Source: Alphaproteobacteria bacterium (GTDB lineage Bacteria > Pseudomonadota > Alphaproteobacteria > Acetobacterales > Acetobacteraceae). From it: a DNA stretch of 32,310 bases. Positions 8,399-17,742 of the stretch are shown piece after piece. The notes beneath the pieces are model-generated. The model did not search any database, was not told the DNA's origin, and saw nothing but the letters and a program-made list of their open reading frames with translations. Each line of letters starts with the position of its first letter. Position 1 is the first letter of the stretch. The position numbers and the translations under genes are program-made. The DNA is taken from contig JAFKFJ010000201.1 in assembly GCA_017307335.1 (NCBI GenBank), forward strand, positions 1 through 32,310. Reading direction: 5' to 3'.

Positions 8399-9877
8399 AT
8401 GGCACCGGACACAGGAAAATTCATCATCGACAAAGAGGTCTTGAAGCCCGGCCTCATCCTGTTCCGGCGTTCCGACGTTCAGCACCGCAACTGGTACTGC
8501 CGGGTGAAGGTGCCCAAGGAAGACCGCTATAAGACCGTCTCGCTTAAAACCGAGAACCTGAACGACGCCCGCCTCATGGCGTGGGAGCAGGAAACCGAAG
8601 TCCGCTACGCCATCAAGCATGGCGTGGCGGTCTTCAATCGTCCCTTCCGTGAGGTTGCCAAGGAGTTCCTTGCCAAACAGAAGGCGCGCGCGAAGCGCGG
8701 CGAGATTACCCCCAAACGTATCGAGACTCTGCAAACCGCCATCGGCGGGCCGCTCAATGATTATATCGGCTCCGTGCAAGTCCATCTTATCGGTGATGAA
8801 CGCTGGGGCAGCTATCCGCAGTGGCGGCGCGAGAACGGCGCAGGCCACATCGAGCGCAACGGCTCCCGCATGGTCACGCCCGAGATTGCGGAAAAGCTGG
8901 TCGCCGCCGAGTTCGAGCGGCGGCAGAGAATGCTCACGGCGCGGGGCATCCGCCCGAGGAAGCCGACGCCCGAGCAGATTGCCGCCGCCGTGCAAGAAAA
9001 GCTGTCAAAGCCCATTCCCTACGTCAGCGACGACACCATTCGCGGAGAAATGAAAATCTTCGGGGCAATCATGAACTTCGCCATCAAGCAGAAGTACGTT
9101 GCCGCCAGCTTGCGGTTCGAGGCGTTCCCGGCGCTCAAGGTCATGCGCCGCGAGGAATTTACGCCCGAGGAATACCGCAAGCTGCATACCGAAGGCCGCA
9201 AATGGGTGCGCAGCGCGACGACCGATAACAGCACATGGTATCGGACTGTCGCCTACAACCTCATTCTTATCGCCTGTAACACGGGCATGCGCCCGCCCGA
9301 ATTGAAGAACTTGCGTTGGCGCGACATTACCCCCGCGAAAGACCGCGAAGGCCGCGATATTTTTGTCCTGTTCGTTCAGGGCAAGGGCAAGACACGCAAG
9401 CTGGTCGCCCCGGCCAGCGTGGGCGGCTATCTTGACCGCATCCGCACAATCTCGAAAGCGACGAGGCCGGACGACCCGGTATTTACGACCAGCAACGGGA
9501 AGCCTGCGAAGACGCTCTATCAATCGCTTATCGAAGACCTCTTGACCGAGACAGGCTTGCGCAAGGGTGCAGACGGCACCATGCGCACCACCTATTGCTT
9601 CCGTCATACCTACGCGACGTTCCGTTTGCAGATGGGCGTAGACGTGTATTTCCTCGCCCAGCAAATGGGTACGTCAGTGCAGATGATTGAAAAGCACTAC
9701 GGCCATGTGAACACCATCCGCCACGCCGACCGCGTGTTGATGGGCATGGAGGGCTGGGACCCGGTGACGACCGCCAGCCCCGCCGATGCACAGGCCGAAG
9801 ACGACGCCACCGACAGGCAATCGGCCAAGGCCAAGCATACGGCGAAGCCCAAGCCTTCCCCTCGCTCCAAACGCTAG
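8399..9877 (+). CDS. int: Site-specific tyrosine recombinase (integrase)
   Basis: 492 residues from the ATG at 8399; a GTG at 8387 in frame is an alternative start and neither has a strong ribosome site. The N-terminal half holds the arm/core-binding region (EVAKEFLAKQKARAKRGEI and a long basic helical segment). The C-terminal half is a phage-integrase catalytic domain: Arg298 in NTGMRPPEL, a beta-turn Lys in QGKGKTRK, Arg402-His403 in CFRHTYATF, and the nucleophile Tyr434 in IEKHYGHV. The last 40 or so residues are a Lys/Ala/Pro tail. It would catalyse insertion and excision of the element at the lactonase site. As in many such elements it is the gene nearest one end and reads inward. No excisionase is recognisable next to it. 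Confidence 0.95.
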   Translation: MAPDTGKFIIDKEVLKPGLILFRRSDVQHRNWYCRVKVPKEDRYKTVSLKTENLNDARLMAWEQETEVRYAIKHGVAVFNRPFREVAKEFLAKQKARAKRGEITPKRIETLQTAIGGPLNDYIGSVQVHLIGDERWGSYPQWRRENGAGHIERNGSRMVTPEIAEKLVAAEFERRQRMLTARGIRPRKPTPEQIAAAVQEKLSKPIPYVSDDTIRGEMKIFGAIMNFAIKQKYVAASLRFEAFPALKVMRREEFTPEEYRKLHTEGRKWVRSATTDNSTWYRTVAYNLILIACNTGMRPPELKNLRWRDITPAKDREGRDIFVLFVQGKGKTRKLVAPASVGGYLDRIRTISKATRPDDPVFTTSNGKPAKTLYQSLIEDLLTETGLRKGADGTMRTTYCFRHTYATFRLQMGVDVYFLAQQMGTSVQMIEKHYGHVNTIRHADRVLMGMEGWDPVTTASPADAQAEDDATDRQSAKAKHTAKPKPSPRSKR

Positions 9878-9881
9878 GCCC

Positions 9882-9916
9882 GCATCGGAATAGCCCTCGT
9901 GTTCGAGGGCCGATGC
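9882..9916 (+). terminator. Hairpin directly after the integrase stop
   Basis: Outer arms GCATCGG (9882-9888) and CCGATGC (9910-9916), inner arms CCCTCG (9894-9899) and CGAGGG (9904-9909) around a 4-base loop, with a 5-base bulge on one side. It begins 4 bases after the integrase stop. There is no T tract, so it may be a terminator or a 3'-end protecting stem. Confidence 0.5.
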
Positions 9917-10302
9917 AGGGGCCTTGCGTTGCCGTATCCACGACGCGCCGCTGGCGCTTCCCGGTCGCGGATACGGCTCAAGCGGACATGGGAAAAAGGT
10001 GCGCCGTGCCACAAGCACCCCCTTGTCCGCGCTCTGCCGCCGCAGCCGTGTCCTCAGCCGTTGGCGACTTGGAGGACATGGGGGCGGTGGCCCCCCTTCG
10101 CCTAAATGCGCCCATGTGGGGCGGCATTATCCGCTGGCTGTGCAGCGTCTATTTACGCTGCGGGACGTTATCGCAAACAGTGAAACCGATAAAGTCATTG
10201 TAATCACTCGCACCTCTGCATTGTCTAATCAATATTCGTTGACCGCTTCACGGACTCTATGTTTGACTTTTACAACTCAAACAAGAATCAAGTGGAGGAA
10301 TT
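9917..10302. other. Intergenic stretch without a supported gene
   Basis: No reading frame here looks coding. Two further hairpins occur: GGGGGC/GCCCCC (10080-10095, 4-base loop) and GCAGCG/CGCTGC (10142-10161, 8-base loop). The last 100 bases before the lipoprotein gene are AT-rich (TTGACC at about 10239, TTTGACTTTTACAACTC further on) and probably hold the promoter of the cargo pair, but I see no clean -35/-10 spacing. Confidence 0.4.
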
Positions 10303-11007
10303 TTGCAAGTTATTAGTGGCCGTGCTGGCATAGTATTCAATCGTTTTGCTTTTCTGTTTCTATTAGCCGCGTTGTTCGCGGGATTCGCTGTATCGGCCTG
10401 TGCGGTGCCGTCGCCGTATACGACAGGCACATGGCGCTACAAGATGACGGTGACGGTATCGACGCCGGAGGGCGATAAGGTCGGTTCCGCTGTGCGCGAA
10501 GTGAGCGTAAAGAATGCTCTGTTGCCCGGTCATTCAAGCGGTTACCCGGAAGTAAAAGGCGAAGCGGTTGTCGTTGACCTTGGCAAGCGCGGCGCATTGT
10601 TCGCCATCATGCGCGGTGTGCGGTCTGGAAGGGATTATGGTCATCAAGTTGTCTTTGATGCCTTCCCATCTCCGACAAACCAGAGGCTTGAATACTACAG
10701 CCACCTAAAGGCGGGGCCTGTTGAATTGCCACCGGATGATTGGCCGGTATTCGTACACTTCAAAGACCCGAAAGACCCAAGCACCGTCGAGCCTGTTTTG
10801 GAAACCGGTTGGGATAGCCCACGTATGGGCCGCTTCATCCTCAAAGCCGACCATACAGAAGAAATATACGGCAAGGGCGTGAAGATTAAGTCTGTCTCCA
10901 TTGAGATGACAAAAGAACCAATAACTTGGAATGGTGATAAATACTTCCCCAAGTACGACGACAAATTTCACTTTGTGCAAATTACCGACCTAAAAAGGGG
11001 GAGATAA
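10303..11007 (+). CDS. Lipoprotein of unknown family, possible immunity partner of the RTX lipase
   Basis: 234 residues from a TTG start at 10303, preceded by GGAGGA at 4-5 bases; no ATG or GTG lies ahead of the signal peptide in frame. The hydrophobic signal FLFLLAALFAGFAVSAC ends in lipobox V-S-A-C, giving lipidated Cys33. The mature part starts with YTTGTWRYKMTVTVSTPEGDKVGSAVREVSV and is rich in beta strands; DPKDPSTVEPV and TKEPITWNGDKYFPKY follow. I do not recognise a named family. The stop is 2 bases before the start of the lipase-RTX gene, so the two are translated together. Position, lipidation and coupling fit a periplasm-facing protein guarding the cell against the secreted lipase (inference); a secretion or folding aid is an alternative. 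Confidence 0.8.
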   Translation: MQVISGRAGIVFNRFAFLFLLAALFAGFAVSACAVPSPYTTGTWRYKMTVTVSTPEGDKVGSAVREVSVKNALLPGHSSGYPEVKGEAVVVDLGKRGALFAIMRGVRSGRDYGHQVVFDAFPSPTNQRLEYYSHLKAGPVELPPDDWPVFVHFKDPKDPSTVEPVLETGWDSPRMGRFILKADHTEEIYGKGVKIKSVSIEMTKEPITWNGDKYFPKYDDKFHFVQITDLKRGR

Positions 11008-11009
11008 CG

Positions 11010-14000
11010 ATGTCTATAGACCCAGATTCCGCAATATTTAAAGCCATCCTGTCCATGGACTCATACAACCGTGGCTATAACGCAGGAATTATCATGTCCA
11101 GTAATTCCATCGGCGCAGCTTCGATACTGCAAAAGACGACAGAAGGGCAATCAGTAAATTTTGATTCTGCGGTTCTCGGAACAACAACGGATGGGAACGG
11201 GAATCCGGTTGATAAGGATGTAAACGCGGGGTTCTACGCCATCGCCTACACGCTCTCGCCGACTGAAACTGTTGTCGCCTATCGCGGCACCGACGAGGCT
11301 TTCGCAACGCCTCAACATAATGGTGAGGTTATCGGCGGAGACTTTGCCAACGGCGACCTTGCGGCCCTTGGAGACGCGAATGTGTCACAGGTGGCGCTCG
11401 CCTTCGCTTTCTATGATGCTGTGGCTCTGCAACTCGGAAACGATGACATCACGGTAACGGGCCATTCGCTGGGCGGCGGCCTTGCTGGTCTGGTGGCCGA
11501 TGTTGAAAACAAGGGTGGCGTCGTCTTTGACAACATGCCCTTCATCAAGGCAGCCCATGCTTACGTTTCCGACCTGAACACGTTGTCGGTTTCAAGTCTG
11601 AGCGGATACTACCTGCACGGCGACATTCTTGAACCCATACGCGGAACGCTTGGGGGCAGTTCCAGTGACGCGGATTATTTCACGCCGCTACAAATATCCG
11701 CTGGTACTGGCTTTGCGGGTTTTAGCAACGGAAACGAAGGCTCGACGGCAGGCCACAGCATAGCGGCGCTTGTGATTTCGATGTTCGCCGATACGACTGT
11801 CGGCGGTGAAGTGACAGCTACGAGTTGGAACTATGCGGCAAATTATTTCTGGCAAGCCCTGTTCGACAACAGCTTCGCATCGCAGATAGGGCTTACCGAT
11901 ACCACTAACTCGACCGTGGCAGAGCCGATAACGGGGCGCTTTATTACACCGCCCGAAGACGGTACGCCGGACTATTCCGCCGCTCTGTTGAACCTTATCG
12001 CCTATTCCGCCATCGACAACGGCGCGGCGACGACGGCAGCGCGGCCCTTTGGCGATACGGGGATTCGGGCCTTTTATGATGACGCGAACGACCTTGGCAG
12101 CGTCCTTCATACCTACAATTCAAACCCGTCTCAAAGCACGCTTTCATCCAACCTGATGAAGCAAATCGGCTACTCCGCCGACAACGGAAGCTATACCTCC
12201 TATACCGCCAGCAGCCTGACGCATGCCTTCGTCGAATATGCGGCGGCGCTGGCGCTTGGTCAGGTGATGAAAGAAGACAGCAGCAACCACCCGACCAACA
12301 CCGCCGTATTGAACGGCGTGCTGACGTTCAGCGACACCGACGCGAACACGACCACATACACGCCCGCGAACCATTCTCTTGCGGTGAATTTCTCAGATGC
12401 GCTGTGGGGCCTTTCCGGTATGCCAGAAGTCACAGGCACGTCCCATGCACCCTACATCGCGGCGCGGACGGAAATGTTCACCAGCGTCATGTCGCAGACC
12501 GACGTGATTGCCAGCGCGGACGAAGCGCTCGTCAAGGCGGATATGACGACCTACTGGACCAACCAGACTGCTGATGTCATCAAGCAAGTCGTCTACGCCG
12601 TCGATGCGGCGGGCGGCGTTGTGCAGATGCCGAATACCGTAGCGGACGGCATTGCGTCCAAAGTCTCCATGTTCGTTGGTTCAAAAGATACCCCAACGGC
12701 AGGGTTTGAGGGCAACGACACCATTATTGGCACAACGGGCAACGACCTCGTGCTGGGCAGCGGCGGGCACGATACCTATGTGATTTCTCCCGGAACCGGA
12801 CCCGACGGCTCACGCGGTGTTGTGCAGGCCGTGGAGCACGTTTCGTCGGGCAATGCTTCCGATATCGTTATTCAGGTGGCCTACCCCAATAACGGCGGGG
12901 AGCATTATGCCATTCTCGATTCCGTCGAGACCGTCGTTGCGAAAGATTATTACACAGACAATATGGTCTCTTACACGGGCGGTGCTGAAACCGACACCTA
13001 CACCTTTACCAAGGTGACGGCGGCAGACATTGCCGACCCGCAAACGCAGATTCAGCAGAATGTCGCCGATATCGCCAGCCAAGTCGAAACAGACCTTCAG
13101 GCCGGAACCAACCTCGTGACGAAAGCCTATGTGTTCACGGACGGCGCACACCAGTTGGCCGATACGACTTACATCAACTTCAATCGCATAGATGGCGGCG
13201 CTGAAAAAGACCTCATCGAGACAGGCTCGATTGATGGAAGTATCTATAACGGCGGCGGCGGCAAAGACACGGTCGATTACAGCACCGTTGCTGCTGCACA
13301 GGGCATTATCGTCAATTTTCAGGAAACGTCCGAAGAGGTTTCGCGCAAGGGAGATATGTCCTCTTTGGATACCGACCAGCTCACCTCGATAGAGAATTTT
13401 GTTTCGACCGATAATAACGACAATTTTTACATAGGCGCAGCGGTATATCGTGGCGAAAGCACGATGGTACTCGATGGGCGCGCAGGTAACGACCAGTACG
13501 GCATCCATCTTCTGGCCGGGGCCGACATGGGAACCGTTCAGATTATCGACAATAGCGGCACTGACCTCTTAACGCTCGGTAACTCTACCGGGTGGAACGG
13601 AGAGCACAGAGATGCCGATTTATCGCTGTCGGCTTCCCTGAGCACGATTGATGGCGAATCGTATGTTCTGGTGACGGCAGACGACACAAATGGCGGGCAT
13701 TCGGAAATTCAGTTGGATAAGAGCGCCATTGATGCTGGCACGGGGATTGACCTCATCTCTGTGAATAGCTCGCCGCAGTGGGTCGCGCAGGATTTTGTCG
13801 ATGACTTGCTGACCGCCACATCTGGCGGCTCCATCACATGGGCCTCATTCAAGCAATATTTGCAAACTAACGGAGCAGGCAACGGATGGTTTGGGGGAGA
13901 GAGCATAGCGACGGACGATAGCGGAAACATTGTCAGTCAGACGGTGGATAAAACCACTACAAGCAGCGGAGGGGTTGCCAATGGCGGCGGCATAATCGGA

Positions 14001-16229
14001 GCCGCTTACGGCGAAGAAGTTTTCCATCGTTTCGTCGTTACAGGCGCGAGCGTTTCCGGCACCGGAGATACTACGACGACGCATATTAACTATAAGGCCT
14101 CGACGCAGGAAGTAGACCTATCGGACCTCACGCAAGACGACGTGCGGTTTACCTTGAGCGGTTCACAAGGCCATGCCAACCTGACGGTGAATATCGAAAG
14201 CCTCAACACATCGTTCACCATTCAGGACTTTGAAGTCGGCCAGTATATTACGGGTACAGCGGTCTTCACGGAAGAACTCCATATAGCGGCGGTAACCGAC
14301 CCGGAGTCTACTCTCGTGGCAACGGGTATCGGTTCTTTTGCGGGGGACTATGCGGGCGACCAAATATATTCGCTCATCGACTTCGGCGCGGTTAACGTGA
14401 CGTATTTCTTCGACACGCTGCGGACGCTAGGCGACGGCCACGTTTTCAATATGCAATCGGATACGCTGACCTTCACGGGCACGGCGGGCAACGACAGCAT
14501 GATTGGCCTCGATACGCGCGGCGACATCATCGAGGGCTTGGTCGGAAGCGACACCATCCATTCCTACGGCGGCGACGACGTGCTGATTGGCGGCACGGGG
14601 AACGATTCCCTCTACGGCGGGCTGGGTGATGACAGCTACGTATTTAGCGTGGGCGATAGCTCGGGGGGCGACACGATAAGCGAGAACGCCAACGAGGGCA
14701 CGGATGCCGTCGTGCTGCATGGTGTTGACCCCGGCGACGTTCACCTGTGGACGACGAACAACAGCACTGGTTTGCACATCACCTATTCCGCGACGGACAA
14801 CATCGTCATCGCGGGCGGCAGTTTCAACAACACGAACGGCGTGACTATTGGCAGCGTCGAACAAATCAAGTTCGACGATGGCACCACGTGGGATTTGACC
14901 GGAGGTCTGCACCTGACGGCGAATACCTCAACCGCGACGGTCTACGGCACAGGTTTCGACGACACGATTGAGGGCGGCTCCGGCAGCAACACTCTCTACG
15001 GCTATGGTGGCGACGACCTGCTGACAGGGCATGCCGGGAACGACAATCTGAACGGCGGTCAGGGCGATGATTCCTATGCCTTCGCCGTAGGCGACGGCTC
15101 CGACACCATCAATGAAACGGCGGACCAAGGCACCGATACTGTGCTGCTTCACGGCGTTGACCCGAACGATGTTCACCTGTGGACGGCGAACAACAGCACC
15201 AGTTTGCACATCGCCTATTCCGCGACGGACGACATTGCCATCGCGGGCGGCAGTTTCAACAACACGAATGGCGTGACGGTTGGCAGTGTCGAACAAATCA
15301 AGTTCGATGACGGCACCACGTGGGATTTGACCGGAGGGCTGCACATAATGGCGAATACCGCAACGGCGACGGTCTACGGCACAGGTTTCGACGACACGAT
15401 TGAGGGCGGCTCCGGCAGCAACACTCTCTACGGCTATGGCGGCGACGACCTGCTGACAGGGCATGCCGGGAACGACAATCTGAACGGCGGTCAGGGCGAT
15501 GATTCCTATGCCTTCACCGTAGGCGACGGCTCCGACACCATCAGTGAAACGGCGGGCCAAGGCACGGATACCGTGCTGCTGCACGGCGTTGACCCGAACG
15601 ATGTTCACCTGTGGACGGCGAACAGCAGCACGAGCCTGCACATCGCCTATTCCGCGACGGATGACATCGCCATTGCGGGCGGGAGTTACAACGGCACGAA
15701 CGGGGTGACGGTGGGCAGTGTCGAACAAATCAAGTTCGATGACGGCACCACGTGGGACTTAACGGGTGGGCTGCACCTGACGGCGAATACCTCGACCGCA
15801 GCGGTCTACGGCACAGTCTTTGACGACGTGATTGAAGGCGGCTCCAGCGGGGGTGCTCTTTACGGCTATGGCGGCGATGACATTCTTATCGGCCACGGCG
15901 GGGCAAACACTTTCACGGGTGGCGCAGGGGCCGATACCTTTGTGCTGACGGATGCTTCGCATAGCAGCACGATTGCGGATTTCAGCACGGCGCAAGGCGA
16001 CGTTATCGACATTTCCAGCTTGCTCACGGGCTACGACCCGGTGAACGACAACCTGAGCGACTTCGTGCAACTGACGACCAGCGGGAGCAACACGCTGATT
16101 AAGGTCGATACGGACGGCACAGGCACGGGCCACGCCATGGCGCAGATTGCGACCTTGAGCGGCGTCACCGGCCTGAACCTCAACGACCTCGTTGATACCG
16201 GGCATCTTATCGTCCACGCGGCGGCATAA
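11010..16229 (+). CDS. Secreted lipase-RTX protein with type I secretion signal
   Basis: 1739 residues; GGGGGAG lies 6 bases before the ATG. Residues about 60-290 form an alpha/beta-hydrolase of lipase class 3 type: VVAYRGTDE (oxyanion side), nucleophile Ser153 in TGHSLGGGLAG, candidate Asp in YYLHGDILEP and candidate His in STAGHSIAALV. RTX calcium-binding nonapeptides occur near residues 568-592 and 1157-1210, then in three 144-146-residue repeats (about 1207-1640), each ending VEQIKFDDGTTWDLTGGLH, as in the haemolysin-type calcium-binding-related domain. The C-terminus (about 1638-1739: GGAGADTFVLTDA, IADFSTAQGDVIDISSLLTGY) matches the type I secretion C-terminal target domain. No N-terminal signal peptide is seen. 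Role: exported calcium-stabilised lipase or phospholipase, perhaps an antibacterial or anti-eukaryote effector. HlyB/HlyD/TolC genes are absent here, so it must use a host secretion system. Confidence 0.9.
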   Translation: MSIDPDSAIFKAILSMDSYNRGYNAGIIMSSNSIGAASILQKTTEGQSVNFDSAVLGTTTDGNGNPVDKDVNAGFYAIAYTLSPTETVVAYRGTDEAFATPQHNGEVIGGDFANGDLAALGDANVSQVALAFAFYDAVALQLGNDDITVTGHSLGGGLAGLVADVENKGGVVFDNMPFIKAAHAYVSDLNTLSVSSLSGYYLHGDILEPIRGTLGGSSSDADYFTPLQISAGTGFAGFSNGNEGSTAGHSIAALVISMFADTTVGGEVTATSWNYAANYFWQALFDNSFASQIGLTDTTNSTVAEPITGRFITPPEDGTPDYSAALLNLIAYSAIDNGAATTAARPFGDTGIRAFYDDANDLGSVLHTYNSNPSQSTLSSNLMKQIGYSADNGSYTSYTASSLTHAFVEYAAALALGQVMKEDSSNHPTNTAVLNGVLTFSDTDANTTTYTPANHSLAVNFSDALWGLSGMPEVTGTSHAPYIAARTEMFTSVMSQTDVIASADEALVKADMTTYWTNQTADVIKQVVYAVDAAGGVVQMPNTVADGIASKVSMFVGSKDTPTAGFEGNDTIIGTTGNDLVLGSGGHDTYVISPGTGPDGSRGVVQAVEHVSSGNASDIVIQVAYPNNGGEHYAILDSVETVVAKDYYTDNMVSYTGGAETDTYTFTKVTAADIADPQTQIQQNVADIASQVETDLQAGTNLVTKAYVFTDGAHQLADTTYINFNRIDGGAEKDLIETGSIDGSIYNGGGGKDTVDYSTVAAAQGIIVNFQETSEEVSRKGDMSSLDTDQLTSIENFVSTDNNDNFYIGAAVYRGESTMVLDGRAGNDQYGIHLLAGADMGTVQIIDNSGTDLLTLGNSTGWNGEHRDADLSLSASLSTIDGESYVLVTADDTNGGHSEIQLDKSAIDAGTGIDLISVNSSPQWVAQDFVDDLLTATSGGSITWASFKQYLQTNGAGNGWFGGESIATDDSGNIVSQTVDKTTTSSGGVANGGGIIGAAYGEEVFHRFVVTGASVSGTGDTTTTHINYKASTQEVDLSDLTQDDVRFTLSGSQGHANLTVNIESLNTSFTIQDFEVGQYITGTAVFTEELHIAAVTDPESTLVATGIGSFAGDYAGDQIYSLIDFGAVNVTYFFDTLRTLGDGHVFNMQSDTLTFTGTAGNDSMIGLDTRGDIIEGLVGSDTIHSYGGDDVLIGGTGNDSLYGGLGDDSYVFSVGDSSGGDTISENANEGTDAVVLHGVDPGDVHLWTTNNSTGLHITYSATDNIVIAGGSFNNTNGVTIGSVEQIKFDDGTTWDLTGGLHLTANTSTATVYGTGFDDTIEGGSGSNTLYGYGGDDLLTGHAGNDNLNGGQGDDSYAFAVGDGSDTINETADQGTDTVLLHGVDPNDVHLWTANNSTSLHIAYSATDDIAIAGGSFNNTNGVTVGSVEQIKFDDGTTWDLTGGLHIMANTATATVYGTGFDDTIEGGSGSNTLYGYGGDDLLTGHAGNDNLNGGQGDDSYAFTVGDGSDTISETAGQGTDTVLLHGVDPNDVHLWTANSSTSLHIAYSATDDIAIAGGSYNGTNGVTVGSVEQIKFDDGTTWDLTGGLHLTANTSTAAVYGTVFDDVIEGGSSGGALYGYGGDDILIGHGGANTFTGGAGADTFVLTDASHSSTIADFSTAQGDVIDISSLLTGYDPVNDNLSDFVQLTTSGSNTLIKVDTDGTGTGHAMAQIATLSGVTGLNLNDLVDTGHLIVHAAA
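14628..15929 (+). repeat. Three tandem copies of a 432-438 bp coding repeat in the RTX gene
   Basis: Copies start at 14628 (438 bp), 15066 (432 bp) and 15498 (432 bp, diverging towards its end). Equivalent points (GACACGATTG, GACGTGATTG) fall at 14961, 15393 and 15825, exactly 432 apart. Copies 1 and 2 are nearly identical over their second half, including a segment running from GGTTTCGACGACACG into the GYGGDDLLTGHAGNDNLNGG-coding region. All keep the reading frame. High identity suggests recent duplication and possible change in copy number by recombination. Confidence 0.9.
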
Positions 16230-16250
16230 GCCGCGCAGGACGATGGGAGC

Positions 16251-16685
16251 CTAGCGGTACGCCGTCCCGCTCCACACGAACAGGTGGTCTCCGCCATCAA
16301 AACGAACGTCGTGCATGCCCTTGTGAGCGGCGGGCATCACAATCAGGTCGCTGGCCGAATAGGCCAAGTCAATCGACTTGACCCCATACCCGCTGGCCGT
16401 GGCCAGCAGCGCGGAAGTCGCACAGCCGCCCGAGCCGCAGTAATCGGAATTGCCCGTCCTGAAAACGAGGTCGGGCTTGTGGTCGCCGTTCAAATCCGCA
16501 TGGCCGACCGTGAACGGGGCCATTTCGGCATAGTCTTTCCCGAGCGCGTGGCGGAGTGCCGCCGTCTCCGCCGCCGTGGGCGTGGCCTCGACCTTGACGG
16601 ACGCGCCCGCCGCGATCGCTGCCGTAGCGGCACCGCCGAGCGCCAGCGCGGCCAGCGCCATGACGGTCTTGTTCTTCATCACCAT
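16251..16685 (-). CDS. Small exported protein with EF-hand-like/FG-GAP-type motif
   Basis: 144 residues. The ATG at 16685 has GAGGGG 5-6 bases upstream. MVMKNKTVMALAALALGGAATAAIAAG is a clear cleavable signal peptide. The mature domain has VGHADLNGDHKPDLVFRTGNSDYCGSGGC: a DxNxDxxxD calcium-loop pattern as in FG-GAP/dockerin-like loops, with a Cys pair that could form a disulfide. The end HDVRFDGGDHLFVWSGTAYR is beta-rich. Function unknown; probably periplasmic. It is the last gene of a four-gene minus-strand operon and ends 21 bases from the convergent RTX gene. Similar small proteins occur as hypothetical exported proteins in proteobacteria, so I name no activity. Confidence 0.75.
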   Translation of the reverse strand: MVMKNKTVMALAALALGGAATAAIAAGASVKVEATPTAAETAALRHALGKDYAEMAPFTVGHADLNGDHKPDLVFRTGNSDYCGSGGCATSALLATASGYGVKSIDLAYSASDLIVMPAAHKGMHDVRFDGGDHLFVWSGTAYR

Positions 16686-16733
16686 ACATTCCCCTCTTGC
16701 TGACGCTTTGCCTTAGCCGCGCTCTGCCACGGC

Positions 16734-17717
16734 TTAAAGGTTGGGCGTGTTCTTTTTGGCGTTGTTCATTTGTTGCCGCTCCTGCTGCGCCCCGCCGCCC
16801 AGCACGGCGGCGCGGGAGGCTTCGGAGGCCGCGTAATCCAGCGGCGCGTCCATGATATAGACGGTGAGGTTACTCACGAGGTCATTGCCGAACCGCGACC
16901 AGTCCCCGACGTTCTGGATATTATCGTTGTCACCGAAGCCCGCGCGGTTGTTGGGCTTTCTGACGTAGAAAATAGCGTGAACATAGGTCACGCCAAGGCA
17001 AACCGGATTCAGCGGGTTTGCGCTCGCCCGCTGGCCGTCGATGCCGCCGTGCGTGACAACATAGCCGCTGGCAATTTTCTGGCCGAGGAAGTCCTTTCTG
17101 GCCGTGCCGCCAAGGTACTGGTCGGCCACGCGGGCCGCGCCGATGAAGCCCGTGTTGCTGGCCTCCAGACAGGACGCCTGTTTCAGCTTCTGCGCGTCGC
17201 TGGCGGAAAGCGGGTGTCCCGCCTTGTCGAAGAACCAGCTCATCACATTGTATTCCTGCGTCACGCCCCCCGCGCCGTATTTCGCCTTGAGGGCGGCTAT
17301 GGTGTTGGTCACGTTGGGCGCGTTGGAAGGATTGTAGCCGACCCGGCGGACAATGCCGGAAACGACGGGCGGCGTGGGATAGGTGGTATAGAGCAGATAG
17401 ACTTGTTCAAAGCCCTGCGGTGCGCCCTGCGCGGTGGTGCCGAAGGAGCCGCCGAACATCGTCTGGTTGGGCAATTGGCGGAAATTGATGCCGATTTCAG
17501 GCTGGGCAAAGCGGTCGTTTAGCAGGCCCGAGAATTTGAGCTTGGCCAGCGCCTGGTCGCGCGACATGCCAAGCGTGAACGCGCCCGCGCCTAGCGGCGG
17601 CGCGGACTTGATGAGGGATTCGACCTGTGCGGCTGTCCCCGCCGTTTGGGCCAGCGCCGGAAGGGCGGCCAGCAAGGCGGCGGAACAGGTCAAATACAGT
17701 GCGGATGTCTTTATCAT
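16734..17717 (-). CDS. Exported protein of unknown function
   Basis: 327 residues from the ATG at 17717 (GAGGGG 7 bases upstream); a longer frame exists but its extra 62 residues overlap the upstream gene and lack a signal. MIKTSALYLTCSAALLAALPALAQ is a signal peptide with an A-L-A cleavage site. After it, residues AQVESLIKSAPPLGAGAFTLGMSRDQALAKLK resemble the helix start of bacterial small lipoprotein/periplasmic folds, and the remainder (RQLPNQTMFGGSFG, YLLYTTYPTPPVVSGIVRRVGY, SWFFDKAGHP, VCLGVTYVHAIFYVRK) is mixed alpha/beta. The tail is Gln/Asn-rich (GGGAQQERQQMNNAKK). I do not recognise the family. It lies 48 bases upstream of the next exported protein and 25 bases downstream of the zinc-ribbon pair, pointing to a shared envelope task. 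Confidence 0.7.
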   Translation of the reverse strand: MIKTSALYLTCSAALLAALPALAQTAGTAAQVESLIKSAPPLGAGAFTLGMSRDQALAKLKFSGLLNDRFAQPEIGINFRQLPNQTMFGGSFGTTAQGAPQGFEQVYLLYTTYPTPPVVSGIVRRVGYNPSNAPNVTNTIAALKAKYGAGGVTQEYNVMSWFFDKAGHPLSASDAQKLKQASCLEASNTGFIGAARVADQYLGGTARKDFLGQKIASGYVVTHGGIDGQRASANPLNPVCLGVTYVHAIFYVRKPNNRAGFGDNDNIQNVGDWSRFGNDLVSNLTVYIMDAPLDYAASEASRAAVLGGGAQQERQQMNNAKKNTPNL

Positions 17718-17742
17718 AGGCGGCCCCTCATCCTCTCTCTTA

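Noticed and set aside
14928..15728. A 266-residue minus-strand frame with internal repeats
   Set aside because: It mirrors the 432-bp RTX repeats; no ribosome site or recognisable domain.
14628..15929. Possible CRISPR or satellite array
   Set aside because: The period is 432 bases and every copy is coding RTX sequence; no short repeats with unique spacers.
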